From Sphingobium sp. CR2-8 (GTDB lineage: Bacteria > Pseudomonadota > Alphaproteobacteria > Sphingomonadales > Sphingomonadaceae), in NCBI RefSeq assembly GCF_035818615.1, contig NZ_JAYKZY010000001.1:412501-476500 (forward strand): a stretch of DNA of 64,000 bases. The letters are read 5' to 3'. The notes below the pieces were generated by a model, which saw only the letters and a list, made by a program, of their open reading frames with translations, made no database searches and was not told where the DNA came from. The position numbers and the translations under genes were made by a program. Each line of letters begins with the position of its first letter. Positions within the stretch are counted from its first letter, which is position 1. Below, piece after piece: positions 8,143 to 15,888 of the stretch.

Positions 8143-8268
8143 GGATTAGGTCGTCTGGGTCTCGGCGCGGCGGCCATAGGCAATCTCTATCGCGCCATCC
8201 CCTAACGCCGAAGCCCGCACCGTGATCGACCAGGCCTGGGCCGCCGGGCTGTGCTATCGGCAGGCGGC
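8143..8268 (+). pseudogene. Decayed aldo/keto reductase fragment (L-fucose dehydrogenase-like)
   Basis: One frame reads LGLGAAAIGNLYRAIP and stops (TAA at 8203); a +1 shifted frame continues AEARTVIDQAWAAGLCY. Joined, they align with the first 40 residues of the intact enzyme at 44069 (LGMGTAPIGNLYRMVDDREA and then AWDAGIRYYDT). After residue 40 the similarity is lost and the 35-bp inverted repeat copy follows about 100 bp later. No usable start codon or complete domain remains. This indicates that a lactonase-AKR gene pair once existed here and was truncated and frameshifted. Confidence 0.6.
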
Positions 8269-8368
8269 TGTCCTACATGGCCCGATTGCCGCTATAAGCT
8301 GTCCTGTCCGCGCAGGCCTTCACTTGTAACTTAAATTCCTATTCCCGCATCAAAATGTCGCGATCGGC

Positions 8369-8403
8369 GGGAAATGTGCGAAGTTAAGCCGACCGTCTCC
8401 TAT
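8369..8403 (+). repeat. 35-bp inverted repeat, left copy
   Basis: The sequence begins GGGAAAT, contains the 13-base core TGCGAAGTTAAGC, and ends TCTCCTAT. It matches the minus-strand reading of 15066-15100 at 30 of 35 positions, and weaker similarity (TTCCTA, then GC next to GGGAAAT) continues outward. The two copies point towards each other and bracket 6.7 kb of uronate genes. It lies between the AKR remnant and the terminator of the MFS gene. Confidence 0.7.
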
Positions 8404-8410
8404 TGCATGG

Positions 8411-8448
8411 CGCAAAAAAAGCCCGCTGCAACGGGAGCAGCGGGCTTT
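8411..8448 (-). terminator. Rho-independent terminator for the MFS/hydratase operon
   Basis: A 12-bp stem, AAAGCCCGCTGC with GCAGCGGGCTTT, encloses a 7-base loop. On the minus strand it is followed by a run of seven T. It is 37 bp after the stop of the MFS transporter gene read on that strand. Confidence 0.9.
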
Positions 8449-8485
8449 GTCACTGGCAGATCGAAAGGTCGGGTACGCTGCCCCG

Positions 8486-9766
8486 TCAGCCGGCGGTTAC
8501 GGTCACCCGCGCCAGGCGGGGCGAGAGCAGATGCACGGCCGCCAGCGCCACGAAATAGGCGCTGCCCGCGACGGCGAAGAGCGGCGTGTAGCTGCCGATC
8601 CCGTCCAGCACATAGCCGGCATATTTCGCCATCACCATGCCGCCGATCGCGCCCACCGTACCGCCGATGCCCACGACCGAACCCACCGCGCCGCGCGGGA
8701 ACAGGTCGGACGGCAGCGTGTAGAGATTGGCGGAAAAGGCCTGGTGCGCCGCAGTCGCGATGCCGATCACCAGCACGGCGAGCCACAGATTGTCGATCGA
8801 CTGCGCGAAGAAGACCGGCAGAACCGCGCAGGCGCAGAGCAGCATCGTCAATTTGCGCGCGGCATTGACGGTCCTGCCCGCCTTCATCAACCGGCTCGAC
8901 ATCCATCCGCCCGCCACGCTGCCCAGGTCCGACAGCAGATAGATGGCGACCAGCGGCGGCCCGAAGCTCAGCAGGTCCAGCCCATAGCGCGTGCCCAGAT
9001 AGCCCGGCAGCCAGAACAGAAAGAACCACCAGATGGGATCGATGCAGAACTTCCCGATCGCATAGGCCCATGTCTCACGCACGGTGATCAGACGGCCCCA
9101 GCCGATCGGCTCGACCGGGTCGGCCGGGTCCTGGCGGATATAGGCTAATTCTTCGGCCGAAATCTTTTTATGCTCTTCGGGCCTGCGGTAGAAGACCAGC
9201 CAGGCGATCAGCCACAGGACGCCGAAAATGCCCGTGGCGTAGAAGGCGACCCGCCAGCCATAGGCGACCGTCAACCACGGGACCAGCAACGGCGTCACGA
9301 TCGCGCCGATATTGGCGCCCGCGTTGAACAGGCCGATGGCGAAAGCGCGTTCCTTTTGCGGGAACCACTCCGTCACGGCCTTGATACCCGCCGGGAAATT
9401 GCCCGATTCGCCCACCCCCAGGCCAAAGCGCGCCATGGCGAACTGGGTGACACTATGCACCCCGCCATGCGCCATATGGGCGATGGTCCAGATGACGACG
9501 GCGATGGCATAGCCAAAGCGCGCGCCGACCAGATCGACGATCCGGCCGAAGCCCAGATAGCCCACGGCATAGGCGGCCTGGAACCAGAAGACGATATTGG
9601 CATAGTCGGTTTCCGACCAGCCCATTTCCGCCGACAGGGTAGGCTTCAACACCCCGATCATCTGGCGATCGACATAGTTGATCGCGGTCGCCGCAAACAA
9701 CAACCCGACCACGACCCAGCGATAGCGGGTGGGCGGGCGATCCGCGATGGGCATGTCGTTCATCAT
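8486..9766 (-). CDS. MFS transporter, anion:cation symporter family (hexuronate transporter-like)
   Basis: 426-residue inner-membrane protein with about twelve hydrophobic segments, beginning YRWVVVGLLFAATAINYVDR. The INYVDRQ motif after the first helix, the GxGESGNFPAGIKAVTEWFP loop between helices 4 and 5, and FNAGANIGAI are typical of the ACS family that includes ExuT and the tartrate/galactarate transporters. There are two tandem ATGs (9766 and 9763) after AGGAG; either may be used. Downstream of the keto-acid hydratase-like gene on the same strand, and divergent from a LacI regulator beside kduI/kduD, it is likely to import galacturonate, unsaturated uronates or related sugar acids. The substrate is inference. 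Confidence 0.88.
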   Translation of the reverse strand: MMNDMPIADRPPTRYRWVVVGLLFAATAINYVDRQMIGVLKPTLSAEMGWSETDYANIVFWFQAAYAVGYLGFGRIVDLVGARFGYAIAVVIWTIAHMAHGGVHSVTQFAMARFGLGVGESGNFPAGIKAVTEWFPQKERAFAIGLFNAGANIGAIVTPLLVPWLTVAYGWRVAFYATGIFGVLWLIAWLVFYRRPEEHKKISAEELAYIRQDPADPVEPIGWGRLITVRETWAYAIGKFCIDPIWWFFLFWLPGYLGTRYGLDLLSFGPPLVAIYLLSDLGSVAGGWMSSRLMKAGRTVNAARKLTMLLCACAVLPVFFAQSIDNLWLAVLVIGIATAAHQAFSANLYTLPSDLFPRGAVGSVVGIGGTVGAIGGMVMAKYAGYVLDGIGSYTPLFAVAGSAYFVALAAVHLLSPRLARVTVTAG

Positions 9767-9802
9767 CCTGCTCCTGTTTCGACGGCTTCTGGCGTCCCTT
9801 GC

Positions 9803-10603
9803 TTATCGCGGTGGCTGCGCTTCGATCCGGCAACCCAGGGTGCCGAGCGATCCGAAGTCGGTTTCCACCGTCTGCCCCGGTCGAACCGGATGGACACCGG
9901 TAACGGCCCCGGTCGAAATCCACCAGCCCGGTTCGATGGTTATGCCGCGCGCAATCAGATTTTCCAACAGGAAGCGTACCGATCCGATCGCGCCATCGTT
10001 GAAGGCGGCGGCGATGCCCGACCCGATCTCTTCCCCGTCGATGCGCGTGACGATGGTCTGATTGGCATAGGCGCCGCTGCGCCAGTCCGTGACCGCCGGC
10101 CCGATCAACAGGCCATTATTGTTGCCGAAGTCGGACACCGTCACCGCCGGTCCCAGGCGGTTAATCCCTTGGAACGGCGAACTGGCAATCTCTATGCCGA
10201 TATGGACGGCGTCGATATGGGCAGCGGCTTCCTCTAGCGTGAACTGATGCTGGTCGGGGGACGGCGCCTTGCCGATCCGGAACAGGAACTCTGCCTCCAC
10301 CGCGCCAAAACCGTCTGCGAAGACGAGGCCGACCGTATCGGCGCTGGCCTGTACGACGGTGGACGCGAAGATCGGACCGGCCAGACGGTCGCATCCATAG
10401 CGATCGTCCAGCGGCGGCAGGATACGCCCGACCTTCCATCCCGCGATAGGGTCCGTCACCTGTTCCAGCGCCGCAGCCTGGATGACATAGGCGTCGTCCA
10501 ATGTTTCAGGCGGAGTTCCGGGATAGGCGGCCAGGCCGGTTGCGGCCCGGCGCGCGGCCACAAAGCGATCCGCGATCATCCCTGCTCCATTGTCAGCGCG
10601 CAT
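9803..10603 (-). CDS. 2-keto-4-pentenoate hydratase family protein (FAH superfamily, MhpD type)
   Basis: 266 aa, cytoplasmic. The start at 10603 has AAGGA eight bases upstream. The family signature FGAVEAEFLFRIGKAP (acidic metal ligands) is near residues 100-115, followed by HIDAVHIGIEIASSPF, NNGLLIGPAV and the C-terminal TGVHPVRPGQTVETDFGSLGTLG. Characterised members hydrate 2-keto-4-pentenoates or decarboxylate oxalocrotonate in aromatic meta-cleavage, but no aromatic meta pathway is near. Beside a hexuronate-type transporter and KduI/KduD a sugar-derived 2-keto-3-deoxy acid is a more plausible substrate. This could include the diketo acid expected from the fucose pathway at 42-48 kb, though that is speculative. 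Confidence 0.8.
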   Translation of the reverse strand: MRADNGAGMIADRFVAARRAATGLAAYPGTPPETLDDAYVIQAAALEQVTDPIAGWKVGRILPPLDDRYGCDRLAGPIFASTVVQASADTVGLVFADGFGAVEAEFLFRIGKAPSPDQHQFTLEEAAAHIDAVHIGIEIASSPFQGINRLGPAVTVSDFGNNNGLLIGPAVTDWRSGAYANQTIVTRIDGEEIGSGIAAAFNDGAIGSVRFLLENLIARGITIEPGWWISTGAVTGVHPVRPGQTVETDFGSLGTLGCRIEAQPPR

Positions 10604-10639
10604 TGAACGTCCTTTTCTATCGATGAGGGGCTGGTAATG

Positions 10640-10651
10640 GAAACCGGTGTC
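10640..10651. promoter_or_regulatory. LacI-type operator half-match, GAAACCGGTGTC
   Basis: Lies in the divergent region between the hydratase gene and lacI. It differs by one base from the perfect palindrome GACACCGGTGTC found upstream of kduI and of the pectate lyase gene. The location suggests autoregulation of the adjacent LacI protein and control of the transporter operon. Confidence 0.6.
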
Positions 10652-10703
10652 ATTGGCAAGCGGGTGCGTCTGGCGTCATCCCGATTCTAGGGTATAAGGC
10701 GGG

Positions 10704-11756
10704 ATGGCAAAACAGAAACAGGATGAGGGACAGGCGCCCAAACTGACGATCAACGACATTGCCAGCATGGCTGGTGTGTCGAAAAAGACCGTCAGTCGGG
10801 TCATCAACCGGTCGCCGCTGCTCAATCAGGAGACGCGCGACAAGGTGGAGGCGATCATCCGGGAAACCGGCTATGTTCCCAATCCGCAGGCACGCGCGCT
10901 GGCGCTGGGCCGCAATTTCCTGATCGGCCTGATCTACGACAATCCCAACGTCCAGATGATCCTGAGCATGCAGAAGGGGATATTGGAGGCGCTGCATGGC
11001 ACCGAGTTCGAACTGGTGATTCGGCCCGTCGATCGCGGCTCCAATCTGGTGATGGACGATATCCGCAGCTTCGTGACGCGGCAGCGGCTGTTCGGCGTGG
11101 TCATCCTGCCGCCCATGTCGGAAAATGATGCGCTGGCGCGGATGCTGGATGAGGAAGGTTGTCGCTATGTCCGCATGGGATCGGCGGTGCTGGACGATGC
11201 CGAACATATGGTGGCGTCCAACGACCGGGAAGCGGTTGCCGACGCAGTGCGCTATCTGATCGCGCAGGGGCATCGGCGGATCGGCCTGGTGGCCGGCCCG
11301 CATGGTTTTCGCTCCGCGCAGGAACGGCGCGACGGCTTTGAACTGGCGCTCAGCGAAGCAGGGATCAGCCTGCCGCGCAGTCTGGTGGCGGACGGGCAAT
11401 ATACGTTCGAAACCGGCCTGTCGGCCTCCGAAAGCCTGCTCGACCTGTCGCCGCGCCCGACCGCGATCTTTGCCAGCAACGACGAAATGGCGGCTGGCGT
11501 CCTCTATGCGGCACGGCTACGCGGCATCGCCGTGCCGGAGGAATTGTCGATCATCGGCTTCGACGACACGCCCGTCACCACGCGCGTCTGGCCACCTCTG
11601 ACCACAGTGCGCTGGCCGATCGTGGCCATGGGGCGCGCCGCCGCGCTCAAACTGATCGGCACCGCGATCGGCGAGGGGGCGGAGGTCAACGAACCCTCGA
11701 TGTTCAGTTCCACATTGATCCGCCGCGGATCGGTTGCGCCACCCGCCACAAGCTGA
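10704..11756 (+). CDS. LacI family transcriptional regulator of the pectin/uronate block
   Basis: 350 aa. N-terminal helix-turn-helix at about residues 13-40 (LTINDIASMAGVSKKTVSRV, then INRSPLLNQETRDKV), hinge helix PNPQARALALGRNF, and a periplasmic-binding-protein-like effector domain (LIGLIYDNPN, GHRRIGLVAGPHGFRSAQER, FASNDEMAAGVLYAARLRGI, LSIIGFDDTP). The AGVSKKTVSRV recognition helix is typical of LacI-type sugar-acid regulators. It is divergent from the hydratase/MFS operon and is followed by kduI and kduD. The repeated GACACCGGTGTC palindromes in this locus are its likely sites; the effector would then be a pectin-derived keto acid such as KDG, which is inference. Confidence 0.92.
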   Translation: MAKQKQDEGQAPKLTINDIASMAGVSKKTVSRVINRSPLLNQETRDKVEAIIRETGYVPNPQARALALGRNFLIGLIYDNPNVQMILSMQKGILEALHGTEFELVIRPVDRGSNLVMDDIRSFVTRQRLFGVVILPPMSENDALARMLDEEGCRYVRMGSAVLDDAEHMVASNDREAVADAVRYLIAQGHRRIGLVAGPHGFRSAQERRDGFELALSEAGISLPRSLVADGQYTFETGLSASESLLDLSPRPTAIFASNDEMAAGVLYAARLRGIAVPEELSIIGFDDTPVTTRVWPPLTTVRWPIVAMGRAAALKLIGTAIGEGAEVNEPSMFSSTLIRRGSVAPPATS

Positions 11757-11770
11757 TATCGCCTATTTTA

Positions 11771-11784
11771 TGACACCGGTGTCC
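11771..11784. promoter_or_regulatory. LacI-type operator upstream of kduI (TGACACCGGTGTCC)
   Basis: Contains the perfect 12-bp palindrome GACACCGGTGTC at 11772-11783, 30 bp before the kduI start. The same 12-mer occurs at 17358-17369 and one-mismatch copies at 10640-10651 and 17661-17672. Confidence 0.75.
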
Positions 11785-11813
11785 GATTGGACGCAAGGGA
11801 TAAGGAGATGCCT

Positions 11814-12653
11814 ATGTTCGACAAGACCTATTACGCGACGCATCCGGACATGATGGAGTGCGTATCGAACGAGGAATTGCGGGATCGCTACCTGATCGGC
11901 GGGCTGTTCCGCGATGGCGAATGCGTGCTGAACTACACCCATGCCGAACGCTTCGTGATCGGCGGCGTGTCGGTGGTCGACGCGCCGGTGAAGCTGCCCG
12001 CGCAGAGCGAACCCGCGTCGGCGGCGGGCCATCCCTTCCTGGAGCGGCGCGAACTGGCGATCGTCAATGTGAGCGGCGTCGAAGGCACCGTGACCGTCGA
12101 TGGCGAGGTCTTCACGCTGGGCAACAAGGATTGCCTCTACGTCACCATGGGTGCCAAGGACGTGACCTTCGCGGGCGCCGGTGCGCGCTACTATCTTGCC
12201 TCCTGCCCGGCGCACAAGGCGTTCACGACCCGCAAGCTCGGCATCGCCGACGCCAATGCGCTGGAGCGCGGAAGCCTGGAGGAATCGAACGAGCGGACCA
12301 TCTTCCAGCTGGTCATTCCCGGCATCTGCGACAGCGCGCAGCTGGTCATGGGCCTGACCGTGCTCAAGCCCGGCAGCGTGTGGAACACCATGCCCCCGCA
12401 CATCCACGAGCGCCGCAGCGAGATCTATTTCTATTTCGAGCTGGACGGCCCGGCCGACCGCGTCTTCCACTATATGGGCGAGGGCGATGCGATGCGCCAC
12501 ATCGTCATGGCCAATGAGGAAGCGGTGATCTCCCCGCCCTGGTCGATCCATATGGGGTCGGGGACCAAGGCCTATGCCTTCATCTGGGCGATGGCGGGCG
12601 AGAACCAGGATTATACCGACATGAACGTGCTGGATATCTGCCAGCTGGCGTAA
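11814..12653 (+). CDS. kduI: 5-dehydro-4-deoxy-D-glucuronate isomerase
   Basis: 279 aa, the usual KduI length. It isomerises 5-keto-4-deoxyuronate (from unsaturated galacturonate) to 2,5-diketo-3-deoxygluconate. The start at 11814 is chosen because AAGGAG lies six bases upstream; two earlier ATGs overlap or precede that site. The zinc ligands are visible: the H-x-H-x4-E pattern in [17 protein letters not shown] and the later histidine in WSIHMGSG. N-terminal [26 protein letters not shown] is typical. It is 20 bp upstream of kduD, preceded by a LacI-type operator. Together KduI and KduD convert pectate lyase products to KDG. Confidence 0.96.
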   Translation: MFDKTYYATHPDMMECVSNEELRDRYLIGGLFRDGECVLNYTHAERFVIGGVSVVDAPVKLPAQSEPASAAGHPFLERRELAIVNVSGVEGTVTVDGEVFTLGNKDCLYVTMGAKDVTFAGAGARYYLASCPAHKAFTTRKLGIADANALERGSLEESNERTIFQLVIPGICDSAQLVMGLTVLKPGSVWNTMPPHIHERRSEIYFYFELDGPADRVFHYMGEGDAMRHIVMANEEAVISPPWSIHMGSGTKAYAFIWAMAGENQDYTDMNVLDICQLA

Positions 12654-12673
12654 GTGCGGCAGAAGGTGACGAT

Positions 12674-13429
12674 ATGATGAATGTCTTCGATTTGACGGGC
12701 AAGGTGGCGATCGTCACCGGGGCCAATACTGGCATCGGTCAGGCGATCGCGCTGTCGCTGGCCGCTGCGGGCGCGGATATCGCGGCGGTGGGCCGCACGC
12801 CGGCGCAGGAGACGGTGGAGAAGGTCCGCGCGCTGGGCCGCCAGGCGGTGATCGTGTCGGCCGACCTGTCCAGCATCGCACCCGTGCAGCGGGTGGTGGA
12901 CGAGACGGTGGCGGCGCTGGGCGGCCTCGACATCCTGGTCAACAATGCCGGGATCATCCGCCGCGCCGACAGCGTGGACTTCACCGAAGAAGACTGGGAC
13001 GCGGTGATCGACACCAATCTCAAAGTGCTGTTCTTCCTCTGCCAGGCGGCGGGGCGGCACATGATCGCGCAAGGATCGGGCAAGATCGTCAACATCGCGT
13101 CCCTGCTGTCCTTCCAGGGCGGCATTCGCGTGCCCAGCTACACCGCGTCCAAGAGCGGGGTCGCGGGGCTGACCAAGCTGCTGGCGAACGAGTGGGCGGC
13201 CAAGGGCGTGAACGTCAACGCGATCGCGCCGGGTTATATCGCGACGAACAACACCGCCGCGCTCCAGGCCGACGAGACGCGCAACCGCCAGATCCAGGAG
13301 CGCATTCCGGCGGGCCGCTGGGGCGAGGCGTCCGACATCGGCGGGGCGGCGGTGTTCCTGGCGTCGAGCGCGGCAGGCTATATCCACGGGCATACCCTCG
13401 CCGTCGATGGCGGGTGGCTCGCGCGCTAG
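12674..13429 (+). CDS. kduD: 2-dehydro-3-deoxy-D-gluconate 5-dehydrogenase
   Basis: 251-residue classical SDR. It reduces 2,5-diketo-3-deoxygluconate to KDG with NAD(P)H. Cofactor motif TGANTGIG at residues 15-22, NNAG at 90-93, catalytic Y156 and K160 in YTASK, and GYIATNNTAAL matching the KduD substrate region. It follows kduI in the same direction, so the two form the standard kduID pair. The downstream steps (KDG kinase and KDPG aldolase) are not in the window. Confidence 0.95.
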   Translation: MMNVFDLTGKVAIVTGANTGIGQAIALSLAAAGADIAAVGRTPAQETVEKVRALGRQAVIVSADLSSIAPVQRVVDETVAALGGLDILVNNAGIIRRADSVDFTEEDWDAVIDTNLKVLFFLCQAAGRHMIAQGSGKIVNIASLLSFQGGIRVPSYTASKSGVAGLTKLLANEWAAKGVNVNAIAPGYIATNNTAALQADETRNRQIQERIPAGRWGEASDIGGAAVFLASSAAGYIHGHTLAVDGGWLAR

Positions 13430-13516
13430 GCGACGCCCAAGCGATCGCGGACCCGGTTCGGACGGACAATCCAGAGAGGGACTAACCCTCCCCACCCCAC
13501 AGGAAGAGGAGGATCG

Positions 13517-15066
13517 ATGACCGATCGGCGCAGCTTCATCGGCGCGGGACTGGCGCTGGCCGCGTCGCCCGCCTGGGCCGCAACCGGCGACCCGGTCGTC
13601 ACGACCCGTCACGGCCGCATCCGGGGGACGAGAGAGGGTGGGCTGCGCGTATTTCGCGGCATAGGCTATGGACAGGATAGCGCGCGTTACCGCTTTCGCG
13701 CGCCGATCGCGCCGGAACCCTGGCAAGGGATCAAGCCTGCGGTGGCGTTCGCGCCATCCTGCCCGCAACGGGCGAAGCAGGACGCGACCGGCGAGGATTG
13801 CCTGGCCCTCAATATCTGGACGCCGGGGCTGGAGCCGACCGCAAAAAGGCCGGTTCTCCTCTATATCCACGGCGGCGCCTATTCGAACGGCAGCGTAGTG
13901 GATCCGCTGAACGATGGACGTCATCTGGCCGCGCGCGACGTTGTCGTGGTGACGGTCAACCATCGGCTGAATGCGCTGGGTTATCTGTATCTCGCGAACC
14001 TCGACCTGCGTTTTGCCGATAGCGGCAATGCCGGGCAGCTGGACCTGATCCTCGCGCTACGCTGGGTGCGGGACAATATCGCGGCCTTTGGCGGCGACCC
14101 GGCCAATATCCTGGTCTTCGGCCAGTCGGGCGGCGGCGCGAAGATCGCGACGATGATGGCGATGCCCGCCGCCAAGGGGCTGTTCCACCGCGCGATCACG
14201 ATGAGCGGGCAGCAGGTGACGGCCAGCGGGCCGATCAACGCCGCGCGCCGGACGCGCGCCTATCTGGCGAAACTGGGTGTGTCGCCCACGGACCTCAGCC
14301 CGTTGCTGACCATGCCTGTCGCCCGGCTGATCGACGGGCTGGACGCTGTCGATCCCCTGTTGGGCGGCGGCGTCTATATGGGGCCGGTGCTGGACATGCG
14401 CTGGCTGGAGCGCCACCCCTTCTGGCCCGACGCCGCGCCGCAGGGCAATGCGATCCCGATGATGCTGGGCAACACCCGCGACGAAACCCGTGCCTTCATC
14501 GATCCTGCCGGGCCGCTGATCCGGGGGCTGGACTGGTCCAACCTGCCGGAGCGCATGGCGGGGGAGTTACGTATGGACCTGCCCCCCAATGGATCGTGGC
14601 GCAATATCGGGCGCACTATCCCGACTGGTCGGCCGAGCGCATCTTCTACGCGGCAACGACGGCGGGGCGGAGCTGGCCGGGACAGGTCATCGAAGCGGAG
14701 ATGCGGGCGCGCGCCGAGGCGCCGACATGGGTCTATCAGGTCGATTTCCAGTCGCCGGTCCAGCCGGAACGCGGCGCGCCGCATACCATGGACATAGCGC
14801 TCGCCTTCGGCACGCTGGACGCGCCGGGGTCGCTGACCGGGGTCGGCGCGGATGCGCGGGCGGCGTCGGCGGCTGTGATGGGACGCTTCCTGGCCTTCGC
14901 CCGCAAAGGCGATCCCAATGACGCAGGCATGGCCGATTGGCCACAGTATCGACTGGACCAGCGCGCAACGATGCTCTTCGATACGAACAGCGCGGTGGCG
15001 GATGATCCACGCGGCTGGGAACGTCAGCTCTTCGCCCGTGTCCCTTATATCCAGCCGGGGAGCTGA
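13517..15066 (+). pseudogene. Carboxylesterase type B, interrupted by one frameshift
   Basis: The first frame gives residues 1-355 with a Tat-like signal (DRRSFIGAGLALAASPAWA), the oxyanion segment YIHGGAYSNG near 116-125, and the nucleophile elbow GQSGGG with S204. At a C6 run (14582-14587) the frame is lost; the continuation in the next frame reads IVAQYRAHYPDWSAERIFYA through TWVYQVDFQSP and a histidine in GAPHTMDIALAFG (the usual catalytic-His region) to a TGA at 15064. One extra C would restore a protein of about 516 aa, a normal length for this family. Periplasmic ester hydrolysis on pectin or its oligosaccharides is likely from context. It may be a real mutation or a homopolymer sequencing error. 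Confidence 0.85.
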
Positions 15067-15100
15067 TAGGAGATCGACAGCTTAACTTCGCATATTTCCC
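15066..15100 (-). repeat. 35-bp inverted repeat, right copy
   Basis: Minus-strand reading matches 8369-8403 at 30 of 35 positions, including the 13-base TGCGAAGTTAAGC core and the TCTCCTAT end. It begins at the last base of the carboxylesterase stop codon, so it marks the right boundary of the 6.7-kb segment. Confidence 0.7.
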
Positions 15101-15483
15101 GCTAATCTCGAAATAGAGTTTCGCATGTAGGAAATTATATTGTGAATGGATTAGCGATGTCCTGCTTCGGACGTGCCCTTATGTCGGTCCGGGGGGCACC
15201 ACGAGGATAATGTGGCATAGCAGGATAGGACAGCCGCTGAACGCGCTGGCATAATCTCAATATTTTCGCTTGCCGACACTGTGCGTTGGCTGGTCAGGAC
15301 CATCTGGGGACAATGAGGCGCGTTCAATACACCCTGAAGTGAGCATCCCCCTTCCGTCACCCCAGCGAAGGCTGGGGTCCCAGGCGGTCAGAGGATAAGG
15401 TCGGTCATATCCCGTAGATCTACCGCCTGGCGCCATGCCCTATCGTGGCGCGCCGCCGGCCCACCCAAACGCCTACACCTTCC
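15101..15483. other. Intergenic region with a REP-like palindrome, no gene
   Basis: About 380 bp between the end of the carboxylesterase and the cupin gene on the opposite strand. It is AT-richer than its surroundings near 15100-15145. A REP-like hairpin lies at 15360-15377. No reading frame here has coding bias or a recognisable family. Confidence 0.5.
15360..15377. repeat. REP-like palindrome
   Basis: CCCCAGC, a GAAG loop and GCTGGGG. The sequence with its flank GTCCCAGG is of the kind found scattered between genes in many alphaproteobacterial genomes. Confidence 0.6.
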
Positions 15484-15888
15484 TTACTTCACCGGATAGG
15501 CGATGATCAGCGCCAGCGGCTCTTTCCCGGTCTGCTTTATGCCGACGACCGCGCCGTCGTAGAGATAGGCGGCCATGCCCGGCGTCAGGGGCTTCGTCTC
15601 GCCGTCCGATGTGACGTCGCCGGTGCCTGACAGGACATAATAGACCTCGTCATGCGCGATCGGGTGCAGGCCGATGGCCGAGCCGACATGCAGGATGCGC
15701 TTGCGAAACTCCATGCGGCGGGGCTGGGGCACGGCGTCGCTGATGCGATAGGCGGTGCTCATGCCGATCTTGCCATGGGGGTTGGGTTCCTCGCGGGCGA
15801 CCGACCGTTCATCGATCACCGCCATGGGCGGCGCGGCGGTGGATGTCGCTGCGGCCGCCGCCGCGAGCAAAAGGAGGGGAAGGCTCAT
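15484..15888 (-). CDS. Exported cupin-domain protein
   Basis: 134 aa with an N-terminal signal peptide (MSLPLLLLAAAAAATSTA). A single cupin barrel follows: GSAIGLHPIAHDEVYYVLSG carries a His-x3-His-x-Glu metal pattern, and LTPGMAAYLYDG occupies the second motif but lacks the usual histidine there. The start codon overlaps the stop of the pectate lyase gene (ATGA), so translation is probably coupled. A role in handling unsaturated uronides, as for the cytoplasmic cupin KdgF, is possible, but sequence similarity to KdgF is not evident and this protein is predicted to be periplasmic. Function unknown. Confidence 0.75.
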   Translation of the reverse strand: MSLPLLLLAAAAAATSTAAPPMAVIDERSVAREEPNPHGKIGMSTAYRISDAVPQPRRMEFRKRILHVGSAIGLHPIAHDEVYYVLSGTGDVTSDGETKPLTPGMAAYLYDGAVVGIKQTGKEPLALIIAYPVK

